From Xestospongia bergquistia (taxonomy: Eukaryota; Porifera; Demospongiae; Haplosclerida; Petrosiidae), in the NCBI GenBank assembly GCA_963965975.1, contig OZ014423.1, positions 3,746,301-3,810,300 on the forward strand: a stretch of 64,000 nt of DNA, read 5' to 3'. Shown here one piece after another: positions 36,301-47,475 of the stretch. The translations under genes were made by a program, and so were the position numbers. How positions within the stretch are numbered: position 1 is the first letter of the stretch; the number at the start of each line of letters is the position of its first letter. The notes below the pieces were generated by a model. That model saw only the letters and a program-made list of their open reading frames with translations. It was not told where the DNA came from and did no database searches.

Positions 36301-37269
36301 ACAAGCTGATACTGATACCACAGCAGACACAATGGTGGTAAAAAGCCTGTAAAAACACGTGACTTGCTACATTATACTAAATATACTGGTTACCAAAGTG
36401 TATATATTATATAGACAAGGACAGGTAAGATATTATGTTTTAAAATGACTTATTACAGGCTTAGTTAAGGTAATAAATGCACTAAAACTAAGAGCTAAAT
36501 CTAACTGAATTTAAAAGTCAAGCTAGATATACTAACATACATGAGTACTGCTACTCTGACCATATTTGTTACTACTGTCTTTCCCTTTTGTTGCAGTGAG
36601 GAACATCATTATCAAACAAGCTGATACTGATACAAAAGTAGACGCAATGGGGGTAAATAGGCTTGTAGTAAATAAAACACGTGACTAATATTATTCAGAC
36701 TTGCTACATTGTGCTAAATATACTGATTACTAAAGTCTATATATTACAGAGAAAAGACTAGTGAGATATTTTTGACTTATCACAGGGTTAGTTCAGATAA
36801 CAGATGCACTAAAAGTACTGAATTTAAAACTTAAGTTGGGCAAGCTAGATATACACACACACGTGGAGTACTGCTACTCTGACCATATTTGACTACTGTC
36901 TTTCCCTTTTGTTGTAGCGACGAACATCACTGTCAAATGACTCGTCTGTATGGAATCCAGTTCCTTCTTCTGTCTTGCTAAACAGCCCTGCAGAAGTAAA
37001 GTCGAGACACACGGTTGCTAAAATGAAGGAATGGCATCTAAATTTATTAATTTCTAGTACAAATTTGGTGCCAGTAGTCTTGCTAAACAGCCCTGCAGAA
37101 GTAAAATGCTGACACACTGTAGAAATGTGGCACCACTATTGTGAACTGAGAATGTTCAGTTGATGATGGATATTGCGCCATGATAATAACAACTATATAC
37201 CTCCGTATATCTTATCTATAGTACACAATGAACATTGTCTGTCTGAATATACGTTTATTAATCAGTTGT

Positions 37270-37345
37270 AGAGAACTAGGGGGCAGGGGGATGGAGCCCC
37301 CCCACTTTTGAAATGGGGGGGGGGGGGGCTCTGCCCCCTTACTGT
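37270..37345. repeat. G/C-rich hairpin
   Basis: GGGGGCAGGGGGATGGAGCC and a G-run ending GGGGCTCTGCCCCC form an imperfect inverted repeat around ACTTTTGAAATG. It is strikingly GC-rich for this window and might mark the end of a decayed transposon. No target duplication was recognised. Confidence 0.7.
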
Positions 37346-37504
37346 TTGATTTTTGACTGTGTGATATACAAGTATGCATGATGAATTCCACTCCTCAGTA
37401 ACAAACTGGGTGAAAAATAATTTGATTATTCAAACAATCAACCACCTGTATATGAATCAATGACATTCACGAATTGGTATGCTAAAGTTAATTGCTCAAA
37501 GAAG

Positions 37505-37788
37505 CTAAGTGTGAAAATAATCGTTTCACCAAAGTGTCTGGAGTGATCAAAGCTTTTGGTACAAATATGAGTACTTATAGAGGAAAGGTCAACTGTGTTG
37601 TCACTACTGCTAAGGTATAATAATATTATTAAAGGTGCATATTGTCACATTTGAATGCAGCTTAACAACAAATTATACTATTATGAAATCGCGAATGCCA
37701 AGGTTTAGTTGGAGTCCATATAAATGGAGACAATGATTTAACTGACATATTAGACAAGATGAGAAAAAGAGTGAGTGAGCTAGAGTGA
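37505..37788 (+). CDS. Two exon candidates, unknown protein
   Basis: A coding-like stretch on the plus strand (RFTKVSGVIKAFGTNMSTYR, then KVNCVVTTAK) ends at a GTATAATA donor-like site at 37615. A second coding-like stretch, GVHINGDNDLTDILDKMRKR, lies at about 37.70-37.79 kb. The first has the rhythm of a BRCT-type fold (helix, GGK-like turn, CVVTT strand), but this is a weak impression. No start or stop context was found. Confidence 0.3.
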
Positions 37789-38220
37789 GTGCATGAGAGA
37801 GGAGGAAAGAGCTTTAGTATGTAAGATACTGTCTTATAAAGTCTCAGTATATTGAATTAAAGAATACTTAATAGAGCAGTTTACAACAAATACTATCGAA
37901 TCAGCCAGAGTCCCATTCTAGTAAACAACAACAGCACAACGTCTTGTAATGGTGGCTTTCAAAAAGCCATTTAGTAGAGCAGAGCAGGAGTAATTTTGCT
38001 GCAATCGCAGTTAACATTAAGGGTGTCTGTTGTTTCCTTTACAGGAAACACATTAAAAGAGGTAAAACAAATTTTAATTTCTCTGATATAAAGTACATTA
38101 TATACGTTATCTAATATAAAGTGCTGATGATGAGTGATTTGGTATGGTAGTCCTCCTCCCAGTAGGTCAAGGCACTGCAATTCTTTGGGTACTTGTTCTT
38201 CCTAGCATAGTTGAGTACAA

Positions 38221-38424
38221 TCAAACTTGATAAAATTCATGAGAGGAGTAGTTTCGAAAACCAGCTACAGTACAAAGATATGCAAGTGCATATATTACAA
38301 AAAATAATGGATTATTAGGGCAATAAGCTGATAATAAAACACACACCAGAAGTGTCCAAGAAAAAAAGCACAAGAAGATGCCAGTAACAAAGATCTTATA
38401 ATATCCTGTCCACACATTAACTAT
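38221..38424 (-). CDS. Terminal exon of a membrane protein
   Basis: On the minus strand, an acceptor (TTGTTCTCATTATCTAG) opens an exon that runs to a TGA at 38221. It encodes about 67 residues: a short linker, two hydrophobic segments (FVTGIFLCFFSWTLLVCVLL and LFFVIYALAYLCTVAGF) and a short polar tail ending HEFYQV. Two closely spaced membrane helices before the C-terminus suggest the end of a multi-pass membrane protein. I do not recognise the family, and upstream exons were not found before the MITEs at 38.8-39.5 kb. Confidence 0.4.
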   Translation of the reverse strand: MVNVWTGYYKIFVTGIFLCFFSWTLLVCVLLSAYCPNNPLFFVIYALAYLCTVAGFRNYSSHEFYQV

Positions 38425-38799
38425 CTGTCTAGATAATGAGAACAAAGAAAACTCATAAAATATTCATTATTTAAAAGTAGTATTACTGGCACTATTTGAT
38501 GTCTGAGTTTGCTGTACATAGTATATCCAAAATATCTTTATAATATAATGTAGTGATACATTAGAACATCCCAGACAATTACAAAAATAGATGAATGTGA
38601 AGACAAATGACAGAAATGACTAAAGAATCTTGACTTATGACTTGTTATTTCTCAAATGTTATACTTGAAAACAGAGAAACCTAAAAATATAAAATTCTAT
38701 TTATCAACTCTTATAATTCCCAATTGTAACAATGACCTGATATGAACATAACAGACTATACACTTTAGATATATGAAGTACTTCACAGCAATACTTGGG

Positions 38800-39044
38800 A
38801 TAAATCTGATATTCAACAGTATAATTACCACTAGTTATATGTACAGATTGCAATTGCAAATTTATTTTTACTGAAAATAAGCGTAACCAATTGCTTTTAC
38901 TAATTCTAGCTATATCACCTTCACTTTCGTAATACATTAGTAATTAATAGTATTATATGTAGATATTTTTCATAACTATGCAACCTGTATACACTGTATT
39001 TAAAATTAAATCAATTTGCAATAAAATATCTTTTACAGTTTTGT
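38800..39044. mobile_element. Possible MITE related to 43.2 kb element
   Basis: The right side reads, on the minus strand, CTGTAAAAGATATTTTATTG with GTATACAGGTTGCA, like the TIR of the 43199-43439 element. A diverged opposite arm (ATGTACAGATTGCAATTGCA) lies at about 38.84 kb. Borders are uncertain. Confidence 0.4.
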
Positions 39045-39064
39045 TACATAATTTATATGTATAG

Positions 39065-39546
39065 CAGGCATGGGGTCAAATACATTGAATAGTATTTAAA
39101 TACAAATACAAATACTCTCAAAACATGAAATACAATATACAAATACAAATACTTTTAGCGGGAATGTATTTCAAATACAAATACAAATACTTTGAAAAGT
39201 ATTTAAATGCTTTCCAAATACTTCTTTATACTATCCCAGCAGGAAAATCCCCATTATTTGCTTTACATATAATGAACTAATCATTACAAATTATTGATAA
39301 TCTCTTCAAATGTTTTGTCAGTTAGGCAACATTGATCAGGGCAGGAAAAACTTTTCCTGCTATGCTGAATAGTCTTTCCACAGAAACAAACAATTTAAAA
39401 AGGAGTATTTAAAGATTTCATGAAGTATTTCAAATACAAATACAAATACTTCCTGTTTCAAAATTTCAAAATACAAATACAAATACTCAAAAAAAGTATT
39501 TAAATACAGCTAAATACAAATACTCATATATTTGACCCCAAGCCTG
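39065..39546 (-). mobile_element. hAT-type MITE with 8-bp TSD
   Basis: The ends are CAGGCATGGGGTCAAATAC and its inverted form TTTGACCCCAAGCCTG. A perfect 8-bp target duplication, ATGTATAG, flanks it (39057-39064 and 39547-39554). Both are hallmarks of the hAT superfamily. Subterminal regions are packed with AAATACAAATAC repeats. The middle, on the minus strand, still reads SVERLFSIAGK, the signature of the hAT C-terminal dimerisation region, so this is an internally deleted autonomous element. Confidence 0.92.
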
Positions 39547-39850
39547 ATGTATAGTATATAATAATGGATCACATATGATCTGTTTTGTAATAATGAACCA
39601 CTTCTGTCAACCTGTTTCTATATGTGATACAACTATTTGAGACTCATGCAAGATACATTTTCTTTGAATCATTTAAGTGTTAATTAAGTGTGTGTAAGCC
39701 TGCCTCATTCCTGATTTCTGTAATAGTTCTTATCTTTGTTCATTGTCCTTCCATTTAGTTTGATCTTTGTTCTTTATTCAATTTCAGATAAATACCTGAT
39801 TTTGTTTGTTCCTGACTGTATCAATTTCGTTTAAATACAACTTCTACTTA

Positions 39851-40024
39851 AACTTAGTTGTGACGAGAACAGAGCTGCATATTCAACTGCAGCCTTGCCA
39901 TAGAACTATACAAAAACTTTCAACAGTTACTAGTGACACTGATAGTCTAAAAGGCTATATAGAAAAGATTCTCCATATTTTCAAATGTAATGTCAAAGTT
40001 TATGTCACAAAGAGTGTGACATAA
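39851..40024 (+). CDS. Possible terminal exon, unknown
   Basis: After ACTTCTACTTAAACTTAG, an open stretch on the plus strand runs about 57 codons (IQLQPCHRTIQKLSTVTSDT region) to a stop at 40024. The composition is coding-like, but no family is recognised and no upstream exon was found. Confidence 0.25.
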   Translation, partial: NLVVTRTELHIQLQPCHRTIQKLSTVTSDTDSLKGYIEKILHIFKCNVKVYVTKSVT

Positions 40025-40549
40025 TTCTTTTACAACTTACTAAAGTGTATTGTATAGGCTTATTTAACTAAACTCACCATTGCCACTTTCTTATTTGTAG
40101 AAATTATTTTTTCAAGAGATTAGAAGTATTTGATAAGGTGCTATTTTTGCACATTACGAACGTTTTAGCGCTATATTCAATATTGTCCAGTAAAAATGGT
40201 ACTTTTATTTGGCTAATGGTTGATTAAGGCATTACAAACATTTGTTGATCATTTGTCTTTTGTGCATATTGCTAAAAATAGAGAAAAGGGAGCTTCATTA
40301 CTGTATTGTCAAAATAACTTAAATCCCAACTTATGTATTGTTAGTGCTCATCAATAGACCTGATTTAATAACATTATTTAATATATTTGGGTTGATGTAG
40401 CCAGCACTTTACCATGACTGTTTGATTTTATAGAGATAAGGTGAGCTTGTATTCACTTCTTAACTTTTTTCTGGAGCAGAAGAAATTCCTCCCATGGGAT
40501 TTCCATGTGATCCTGTAATGTGTTTTAATGCTTAGTGATTTTTTTGTTA

Positions 40550-40880
40550 GTAGGTATATTGTGTAGTGGTTGCTAGTCGATAAACTGTAGACGTTGTTAG
40601 TAGATAGACTATAGAGGTTGCTAGTAAGTAGGCTACATTGTAGAGGTTGCTAGTAGATAGACTGTATAGGCTGCTAGTGGTTATGTATACATTGCCTGCA
40701 GAAGTCTCTTGTAAGTAGATTGTAGTGGTTGCTAGTAGAAAATTTGTTGAGGCTTTTAGTAGAAAGACTGTAGAAGTTGCTAGTAGGTAGGTTTATAAAG
40801 GCAAGTAGTAGATAGACTTTAGAAACTGCTATAGTAGATGGACTGTAGAGGTTGCCAGTAGATAGATTGTAAATGTAGAG
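40550..40880. repeat. Minisatellite of about 30 bp
   Basis: About ten irregular copies of GAGGTTGCTAGTAGATAGACTGTA-type sequence stand in tandem, at about 27-35-bp spacing. Confidence 0.85.
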
Positions 40881-41890
40881 GAACCATAAGCTTAGACGTT
40901 GATTCAGGAAAGTTAGAAAGAAATGTGGTTGTAAAATCCACAGTGGCCATAATATTTGTGCCAATAGCGGCAATACTGTGTTCATGATATTTGATATACA
41001 CATACAATACAGCTAGAAGGTACACATATCTTATTGTCTTGTAATTTTTATGTTTTACTGAAGAATGAAGTGTTCTGATATAATTACATTTTCTTAACTA
41101 CAGTAATTGATCAATAAATGTATAGGGTTGATTTTGCTAAAGATAAATGTCTTCATGATTTTGGTATAAAATTAAATCAGGAGATAACATAAATTGTCGG
41201 AGTCCTGGTTGCAGTAAAACTAGAGTATAGAGACAAAAAATGACAGTACTAACCAAAAACTAGTATGGTATTCAAAACAGTATTAGCTATTCGAGGTCAT
41301 CATATTTATAAATCAATCAGGGAGCCAGAGACAGAGAGATACTCTCAGCTAAAAGAAGGAAGACAACAATTCTCACAATCAATTCGTTGTTGTAGTAATG
41401 GACAAAGTGAGTTTAAGTGACAGCCACATCCTTAGAGAGATTTCGAAGGCCTTGCTAATGTCTTAAACCTAAGACACTTTAAAAGACGGATAAACTATAA
41501 TAAAATTCCTTTGCTTAACTATTGATTTCTTATTTATAATTAACACGTTACACCATAATCTTTCAGAGAGTGGGCGCTTGCATGGGATATTGCATGGCCT
41601 TTTTCTTCAAAAGAGAAAAAAAAGGGGTGGGCATTTTCTCTGGACTTTACCATATTTACTCAAATATTAAAGGAAGTATTCGAGTAAAGATTCTTAATGA
41701 CTTTATTTTATTTATATTCATCTTTTACTAGCAAAATAAATATGTCCTCTTCACCATCCAAGAAGCTCAAGTAGTCTTATAACAAAGATTATGATTAATT
41801 AGTAATATTATTATAATACATGATATATTATTATAATCCTTGCACTTTATAACAACATTTTTCCTTTTTTAAATATTCATATTTCATGTT
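40881..41890. other. Single-copy spacer
   Basis: No supported gene. A short Ser/Lys-rich start (MSSSPSKKLK at about 41.74 kb) with a GTAGTC site might be a first exon, but nothing confirms it. Confidence 0.35.
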
Positions 41891-41893
41891 CAG

Positions 41894-42510
41894 ATTTAGC
41901 AGTTACTACTGAGGAATCAGAAATTGTTGATTGGACAGAAAGCACTGACAATAAGTCAGGTCATGGAATAGTAGGTACAATTTAAATTGTTTCTTCGACT
42001 TTTTTATATACCATTTCCATAGGAAATAGATTGCCATCGAAAGGACCCAAAAAAAGAAGAACTCTTTTGTTATTTCAAAGCAGCAGTGGTGCACAACAAG
42101 ATACTGTATTTATAGTTGTGATATGTTAATTGTCTGTTTTCTTACTATAGAGACCATTCTAGATGCTCATAAATCCAAGATTGGTAGTAACTCTAACTCA
42201 GGTGAAAGTATTTGTTAATCAATTTATTTCCTATACACATACATGTATTTTTCTTCATACTATAATAACTTGAGGAATTTTTATAATAACATGTTAAGTA
42301 ACATGAACACACATTATAATAGTAAGTTCTTGTCTGTCCATAGCAAAGTGACAGGAATACCACAGAATGTGATGTGTTTACTATCTTGTATTTAACATTA
42401 TTTGAATATAATTCACTTATTTTATCTAACTTTAGATGATTTGCCTAAAACTAAGATGTTTGCCCAAGACAAACAAGAGAGTATGGCTAACAGACTAGCT
42501 ACAGTGTAAG
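41894..42510 (+). CDS. Cluster of short phase-1 exon candidates
   Basis: Four short open segments on the plus strand are bounded by plausible splice sites: DLAVTTEESEIVDWTESTDN (41894-41959, TTCAG acceptor); RLPSKGPKKRRTLLLFQSSS (42023-42105, TTCCATAG acceptor, GTATTT donor); ETILDAHKSKIGSNSNSG (42151 onward, CTATAG acceptor, GTGAAAG donor); and DDLPKTKMFAQDKQES (about 42437 onward, TTTAG acceptor). Most entry points share phase 1, typical of linker exons in modular animal proteins, but the donor phase of the second does not match the third. The encoded sequence is polar and disordered-looking. They could lead into the Death-domain remnant at 45.6 kb. Function unknown. Confidence 0.35.
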
Positions 42511-43198
42511 GTATTAAGGAAGATGACAAGAATGCAAATAATGTATACAATAAGGTTTATGAAGTTATTAAAACAAAACTATGATTTTCTTTCAGAACAA
42601 ACTGATGAATCATAAAGAAATAATGATAAGTCAACTTTTTGTAGAGTGTAAGTGAGAAACATGTCACATGTATCATGTATCGTCACATGTGTCGATAATA
42701 ATATATATGAAGTTTCAATGAATATATTAAATTAAAATGATAGATTTGCAATGTGTTTACAGTAAACAACTAAAGATATATTGGAAATGTTAGTAGTATC
42801 ACTTTCTTTTTAAGAAACTATTAACTGATCAAGTGTAATATAATGTTGTAGTCCATTAGAAGTAGCAGTACTATGATTATTATAACAAAATATGATACAC
42901 ATACTCTTCACAAAATTTGTAATTAGTTGTAATAACTACATGTTTTTTCTATTATAGGTTACATGCTCTTTCGATATAGTCTTCCATTTTATATTTTGCT
43001 ACATTTACTGCTATCTAATTAATACTACTTAGTAAACTGTATATGTAACTACCTATTGTACTACTAAGGACTCTATTGTAGTCACAGTTGCTTATATAAA
43101 CACAGCTAGAGGTAACACTGAACTTCTTTATCACACACTACTATCAGTGCTACTACACATGTTCCAATCATCAGATCTGTAATTTTATGACCAGTACG
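42511..43198. other. AT-rich spacer
   Basis: Nothing supported beyond scattered short open stretches. Confidence 0.4.
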
Positions 43199-43439
43199 CT
43201 GTAAACATTGATTGGTTGATTTAACCATTATTCAGTTATACAGGTTGCAATTACAAAACTTATTTTTGATGGAAAAGTAATCATAATACTGTTTTCATTA
43301 CTAATATCCTACTGTTTATATAGCTACATAGCCACTAATTTCATAACACAATAGTAATCAAAACAGTAATAAGTTTACTTTTTGCATATACAACCCATAT
43401 AACCATGTATTGGTTAAACCAAGTATTTAATTTTTACAG
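43199..43439. mobile_element. MITE with about 100-bp imperfect TIRs
   Basis: CTGTAAACATTGATTGGTTG at the left and its diverged inverted form ending CAAGTATTTAATTTTTACAG at the right form long imperfect TIRs that cover nearly the whole 241 bp. GTAC is present on both flanks and may be part of the target duplication. Superfamily not assigned. Confidence 0.65.
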
Positions 43440-43879
43440 TGTACAACATTTTAACACTACATGGATCTTGTCTGATGTTGTATTTCAGTGTTCATAAGTT
43501 TTACTCTATAAACCTGACATTCTCTCTGTTATCATAAAAACAAAAAATAGTTTCATTCTTAGTCTTATTAAGTGTTTCATGTTAACTATTACTGTAACAT
43601 GCCTACCCATTAGCCTTTGTTTAGATGACAATTTTGTTATACTATTACAATATTGCTTTGAATGAGACCAATTTATTTGTAATGTAACATGATGAACAAA
43701 TTTATAAGAAGGATGTTCTTTCATTGATAATTGATATATATATTACATCTCATTACTTTAAATTACAATGGACCATCCAAGTTTAAATCATTGAATATGC
43801 AAATTTCTCCAATTCAACTGTGGGTAAATAACTCCCATTAATGAGATAACTAATTAATTAATTAAACATTTTTGAAGCT

Positions 43880-45085
43880 CTTAATTTTAATAGAAAGACT
43901 AAAAACTATTTTCTTATTTACTGGATTGTGGTGCTCAATACAGAAGCCACCATCTTCATTTCTGGAACCATTTCTCACTTGTTTGAAGGATATGGAAGAG
44001 AAAGGTAATCATAATATAGATTTATGTATAATAACTACTGCACACATGCAGGGTATGAAATTTATATTCCTGGAGAGGATCAGCAATTACTCATAGCACA
44101 GCTACTATGTGCTGTACTGTGATGGATTTCCCTGCAAAGGCAACTACTTTGAATTGAAACCAGTACAATGGCCAGTAAGGTTACTTAAGTTGCAAACATT
44201 CAGGTAGTAAATATAGTAAGGACCTAATTGATAGTATACTGTATTAAGTGAATACATTTTTGGGAACTATTTCTGGTTGCTGTTGGAAGAGGTATATAAA
44301 GTTCATGTATGGTGAATATCAGGAAGGTGTCAAAATGAGAGAACACCAGGATCACTACAGGGATGCTCAAAAAGCTCTATAGATGCTAGTAAAGTAAGTT
44401 CTTTTTTGTTAACCTATTATAGTTACTAGACAATATGTTTCAGGCTGTTTATGGTGTTAAAGATATTTGGCCATATTCACCCATACATATGATCCTGTGT
44501 TTTCCCAAGTTTTGACATTATTTGATGCATTCCAGTTGACTATATTCATTGTGTCCTTCTCAGTGTAGTAAATAACTTTGCAAAACTCTAATTTGACTAA
44601 GCATACAGCAAAGAAGAATGGTAAATATGATGAACATATCTAATAACACTCTTAATATAATGAAAATCTTAATACACACTACATACTACATAGTATCCTT
44701 TTTGCTTTATAAAGACTTATATGTAATTTAGACATTATCATTATTTTCCCTGCATACAAATATTCTCTGATTTATAGGTATATTGGTAGAAAAGCTGTAC
44801 AATTTATATACTGTAAAAATGTAATGCAGTTCCACATTTTCTAATTCAACACAAACATTTCAGTATTGAAAACTTGGACTAAAGGAGACTACAGTCTATA
44901 ATGTTGTGATAAGTGGAGAATTTATTTGCCAAGCAACTGAACAACATAGCATTATAATGTCTACCATCAGTGATTGTGTTTCTGGCAGTTAGTTCTTCAC
45001 TGATGTTGGCTTTTAACAATAGATTATAACAGACTATATGTTGAAGAAAAACTAGAAGACTACAAGAAACAAAGGAATCCATCAT
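43880..45085 (+). pseudogene. tnp2-type transposase pseudogene, N-terminal part
   Basis: A broken CACTA/EnSpm-like transposase with a tnp2 domain reads on the plus strand. Visible blocks in order: LWCSIQKPPSSFLEPFLTCL (about 43.94 kb); EIYIPGEDQQLLIAQ (about 44.06 kb); ATMCCTVMDFPAKATTLN, then NQYNGQ and LSCKHSGS (44.10-44.21 kb); a segment ending MLVK at a GTAAGT donor; an intron ending TTTCAG at 44444; AVYGVKDI; PSFDII with PVDYIHCVLLSVVNNFAKL (44.51-44.59 kb); and YIGRKAV (about 44.78 kb), followed by weaker matches to 45.08 kb. The V-D-Y-x-H-C-V-L-L block and the N-Q-Y-N-G-Q, C-x-x-C-x-H-P-G-like block are typical of the family. Many stops and shifts make it non-functional. Its C-terminal part resumes at 47.27 kb. 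Confidence 0.75.
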
Positions 45086-45594
45086 AGTAATGTGCTTTTA
45101 TGGTATTGTTGTGTATGATATTGTTAGTTCTAACTTTTTAACATTCTGCATTATTACATTGACGCTTAATTGGATAAATTCATGATGAATAAATGAATGA
45201 TTACCAATATTATAACTGCAGATAACTTTTAAAGAAGTACTTCATCATAACAATGCTAAGACTATACAATCTTTCTTGATCAAATTTAGCATCTACTTCA
45301 GTTTTATTATGTGGTTGTGGAGGTGACTCATTAAGTAGATATTTAAATTTTAACATCTTTTGGATTGAAGGAGTTGAGAATAAGTTTGACACTTTTTGTT
45401 CACTGATGATTTCCTTTTCTCAATTATGTGAATTAATAGAGTCGTTCTTGCCAGTTGTTTAATTTAATTTTCCTTTACCTGTCAAACCTACAAGATGCAA
45501 AGCTTTTATTCAACTAGTTTGTATTGATGCTTCATGCCATAAAATTAGAGATGGCCTTCCAGTTTGTTATAATTAAGTAAAAGTTTGGCTCAAT

Positions 45595-45796
45595 CCAATG
45601 ATCCAAATCAAACAAGACTTAGTGAAGTTATTCAGCAGTGGTTGAACATGAAATGTCAATTAAGGTGGAGTTGCTACTGTCACATGGAACACAATATTAG
45701 ATATTCTAAAGGGATCATTTCTTAAAAACAAAGTCTTGGCGATGAAGATATACCAGTCATTGAAGGAAGAAAGATCTAAAGAACAGATAGCTCCAA
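45595..45796 (+). pseudogene. Death-domain remnant
   Basis: The second half of a Death domain is readable on the plus strand. Helix-4-like RLSEVIQQWLNMKCQ (45.61-45.66 kb) is followed, after a frameshift at about 45.66 kb, by TWNTILDILKGSFLKNKVLA and MKIYQSLKEERSKEQ. This fits the L-x-x-x-I-x-x-W-L ... T-W-x-x-L-x-x-A-L ... L-A-x-x-I pattern of helices 4-6. It ends at a phase-1 GTAAAT donor. The first half of the domain is only faintly recognisable. Death domains mediate homotypic assembly in apoptosis and innate immune signalling and are abundant in sponges and cnidarians. The break suggests a pseudogene, though an assembly error is possible. It lies between two pieces of a tnp2 transposase. 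Confidence 0.55.
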
Positions 45797-46219
45797 GTAA
45801 ATATACATTAGACTCATGATGTTGATATAATATTATAAAAATTAATGTTTTAGTTTTGATGCAGTTAATAATTGTGATGGTTATAATATTGACATCAGCT
45901 TTAACCGGCTATGTATGTCCTCTCTGACTTAACATACTATTATTTTTTTCTGTTTTTTGTTATGAACTGCAAGTTTAATACCTTTTTAGTGATTTTTATT
46001 GATCTGCCTCTTGCAGAGATATCTTTGTTCTAACTCCCATGGCAATAAGGATTGATGGATTATATTTTTATAACAATTCACATGTCATATATGTTTTAAT
46101 GTACATACTAATTATACTTAAAAGCTATGCACTCTCAGCACATGATGCTTGTATTGTGACTTGTAGGAGGTTAATATATAACATGACACATTTTATGAGG
46201 TTCACTTTATATCCAATAG

Positions 46220-46293
46220 AACCTGCTAAGGAATCAGGTACTGCTAATACAATTGAAGGATATAATACTGACAAGTTACCTATGGAACATCAG
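46220..46293 (+). CDS. Exon candidate downstream of Death domain
   Basis: A 74-nt segment sits between ATCCAATAG and a strong CAG|GTATGA donor and is open through PAKESGTANTIEGYNTDKLP. Entry phase 1 matches the phase-1 donor of the Death-domain segment 0.4 kb upstream, so the two could be consecutive exons of one gene. Confidence 0.4.
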
Positions 46294-46771
46294 GTATGAT
46301 TTATCTTCTTATGTATTCACTTTGTTAATGATTTAAATGAAAGACTGATTGAATAGATGGATGGATTAATAAATAGATGAATGGATGAATGAACTGACTG
46401 GTCATAGGATGTCAATATGATACATTTTGTAGAGCAAGTGAAAGGATCAAGTAACTTCATGGAAATTGTTACATTGGAAAGTATTGTACTGTAGTTTAAA
46501 TACCTAGATTATTATAACCTTAACTACTGGATTGTTGGTCATATCAATCATTGTACTTAGACCAATATTCAGACATATTGACGTTTCTACATATAAAGTA
46601 ATAGTTGTCATAGCTTTTATCAGTTCATGTTATTGGATCTTTAGAATATACTGTTTTAACTTTCATGAGTATACTACAAGTTCACTTTGATTAATTATAT
46701 ATTATTGTAATCAACTTATCATTTATTAATGGACAAATATCAAAGAACATTGATTATTAAATTTATGAACT

Positions 46772-47172
46772 CTAGCACACATCACTGTAAGTCACTTTAT
46801 TTATTAATAAAAGATAAATTCCTTCTGTTAAGAGTACATAGATGATGATGATAGTATTCATTATGAGAATACCATATAGAACAGATGTGGAGTAATTTAA
46901 TAACCAGGCTTGCATACTTAATTAATGAACTTAATTATATACATGTAGTAAATTTACTGATATTGAAACTATGTTTCCTGAAGTACATGGAACAATTAGG
47001 AATTCCTTTAATTTAATGTCCTATGTCCTTTATATTCTGGTTACTACACTACTCCATACCTGTTCTATATGGCATTCTCCTGATGAATACTATCATCATC
47101 ATCTATGTACTCTTAGTAGAAGGAATTTATCTTTTATTAATAAATAAAGTGACTTATACTGATGTGTGTTAG
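46772..47172. mobile_element. MITE with about 135-bp TIRs
   Basis: CTAGCACACATCACTGTAAG at the left and the inverted form ending CTGATGTGTGTTAG at the right continue as near-perfect arms for about 135 bp (AAGTCACTTTATTTATTAAT, GTACATAGATGATGATGATA). About 130 bp of loop sequence lies between. No coding capacity. Confidence 0.8.
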
Positions 47173-47269
47173 AAATCAAACTTTATATCATTATTGTTTG
47201 ATGTCTGTTCCATTAATAAAAATGTAAGTTAATTACAATAATTTATAATTAGTTTATTATATTTAGAGG

Positions 47270-47475
47270 AACAGTATATGATCATTAATGGACACAATCT
47301 ACTTCATATGACAGGAGTAGTGGATAATTTAGGTCCTTCTTACTTTTGAAGCAATGAATGAAGACTTATTACAATATTTTCAAGACTCATAATCAATGGA
47401 AAAACAAGTATTCTTGTATAATGATAGGTTGTCAGGTAATGCTCTCATGTACTCTTTCAGTCTTCAACAGCAGAC
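47270..47475 (+). pseudogene. tnp2-type transposase pseudogene, C-terminal part
   Basis: The plus strand reads GHNLLHMTGVVDNLGPSYF, then NEDLLQYFQDS and SMEKQVFLYNDRL with one or two stops. This corresponds to the N-V-H-x-L-L-H-L ... V-x-x-x-G-P-L-x-x-x-S ... F-E-x-x-N-G-x-L-L-x-x-F-H-G-T block that lies toward the C-terminus of tnp2-type transposases. It probably belongs with the piece at 43.9-45.1 kb; the intervening 2.2 kb holds the Death-domain remnant and a MITE. Confidence 0.65.

Larger units (their letters stand above)
18830..37120 (+). repeat. 18-kb tandem array with exon-like core
   Basis: Roughly 60 units or partial units of about 230-420 bp fill this region. On the plus strand a typical unit has GGGCTATAG or TTTTGTTGTAG (acceptor-like), then a core of about 104 nt from CGAGGAACATTATTGTC through TTGGCTGAATGGAATCC to AACAGCCCTGCAGAA, then GTAAAGTCC (donor-like) or, in most units, ATAAAGTC with the GT lost. 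The core is open in one frame in many units (IIVLDLLQRTLSNDLAEWN). Longer units add a segment with TATTCAGACTTGCTACATTG and GCTTAGTTAAGATAACAAAT. Copies vary in length by internal deletion. The consensus matches no family I know. Confidence 0.85.

Noticed and set aside
40674-41025. Minus-strand frames of 68 and 109 codons
   Set aside because: They lie over the 30-bp minisatellite and carry repeat-derived SIYWQPLQSIY-like peptides only.
46039-46299. 86-codon frame with hydrophobic N-terminal half
   Set aside because: Only its last third (46220-46293) has splice-site support. The rest reads through a likely intron.
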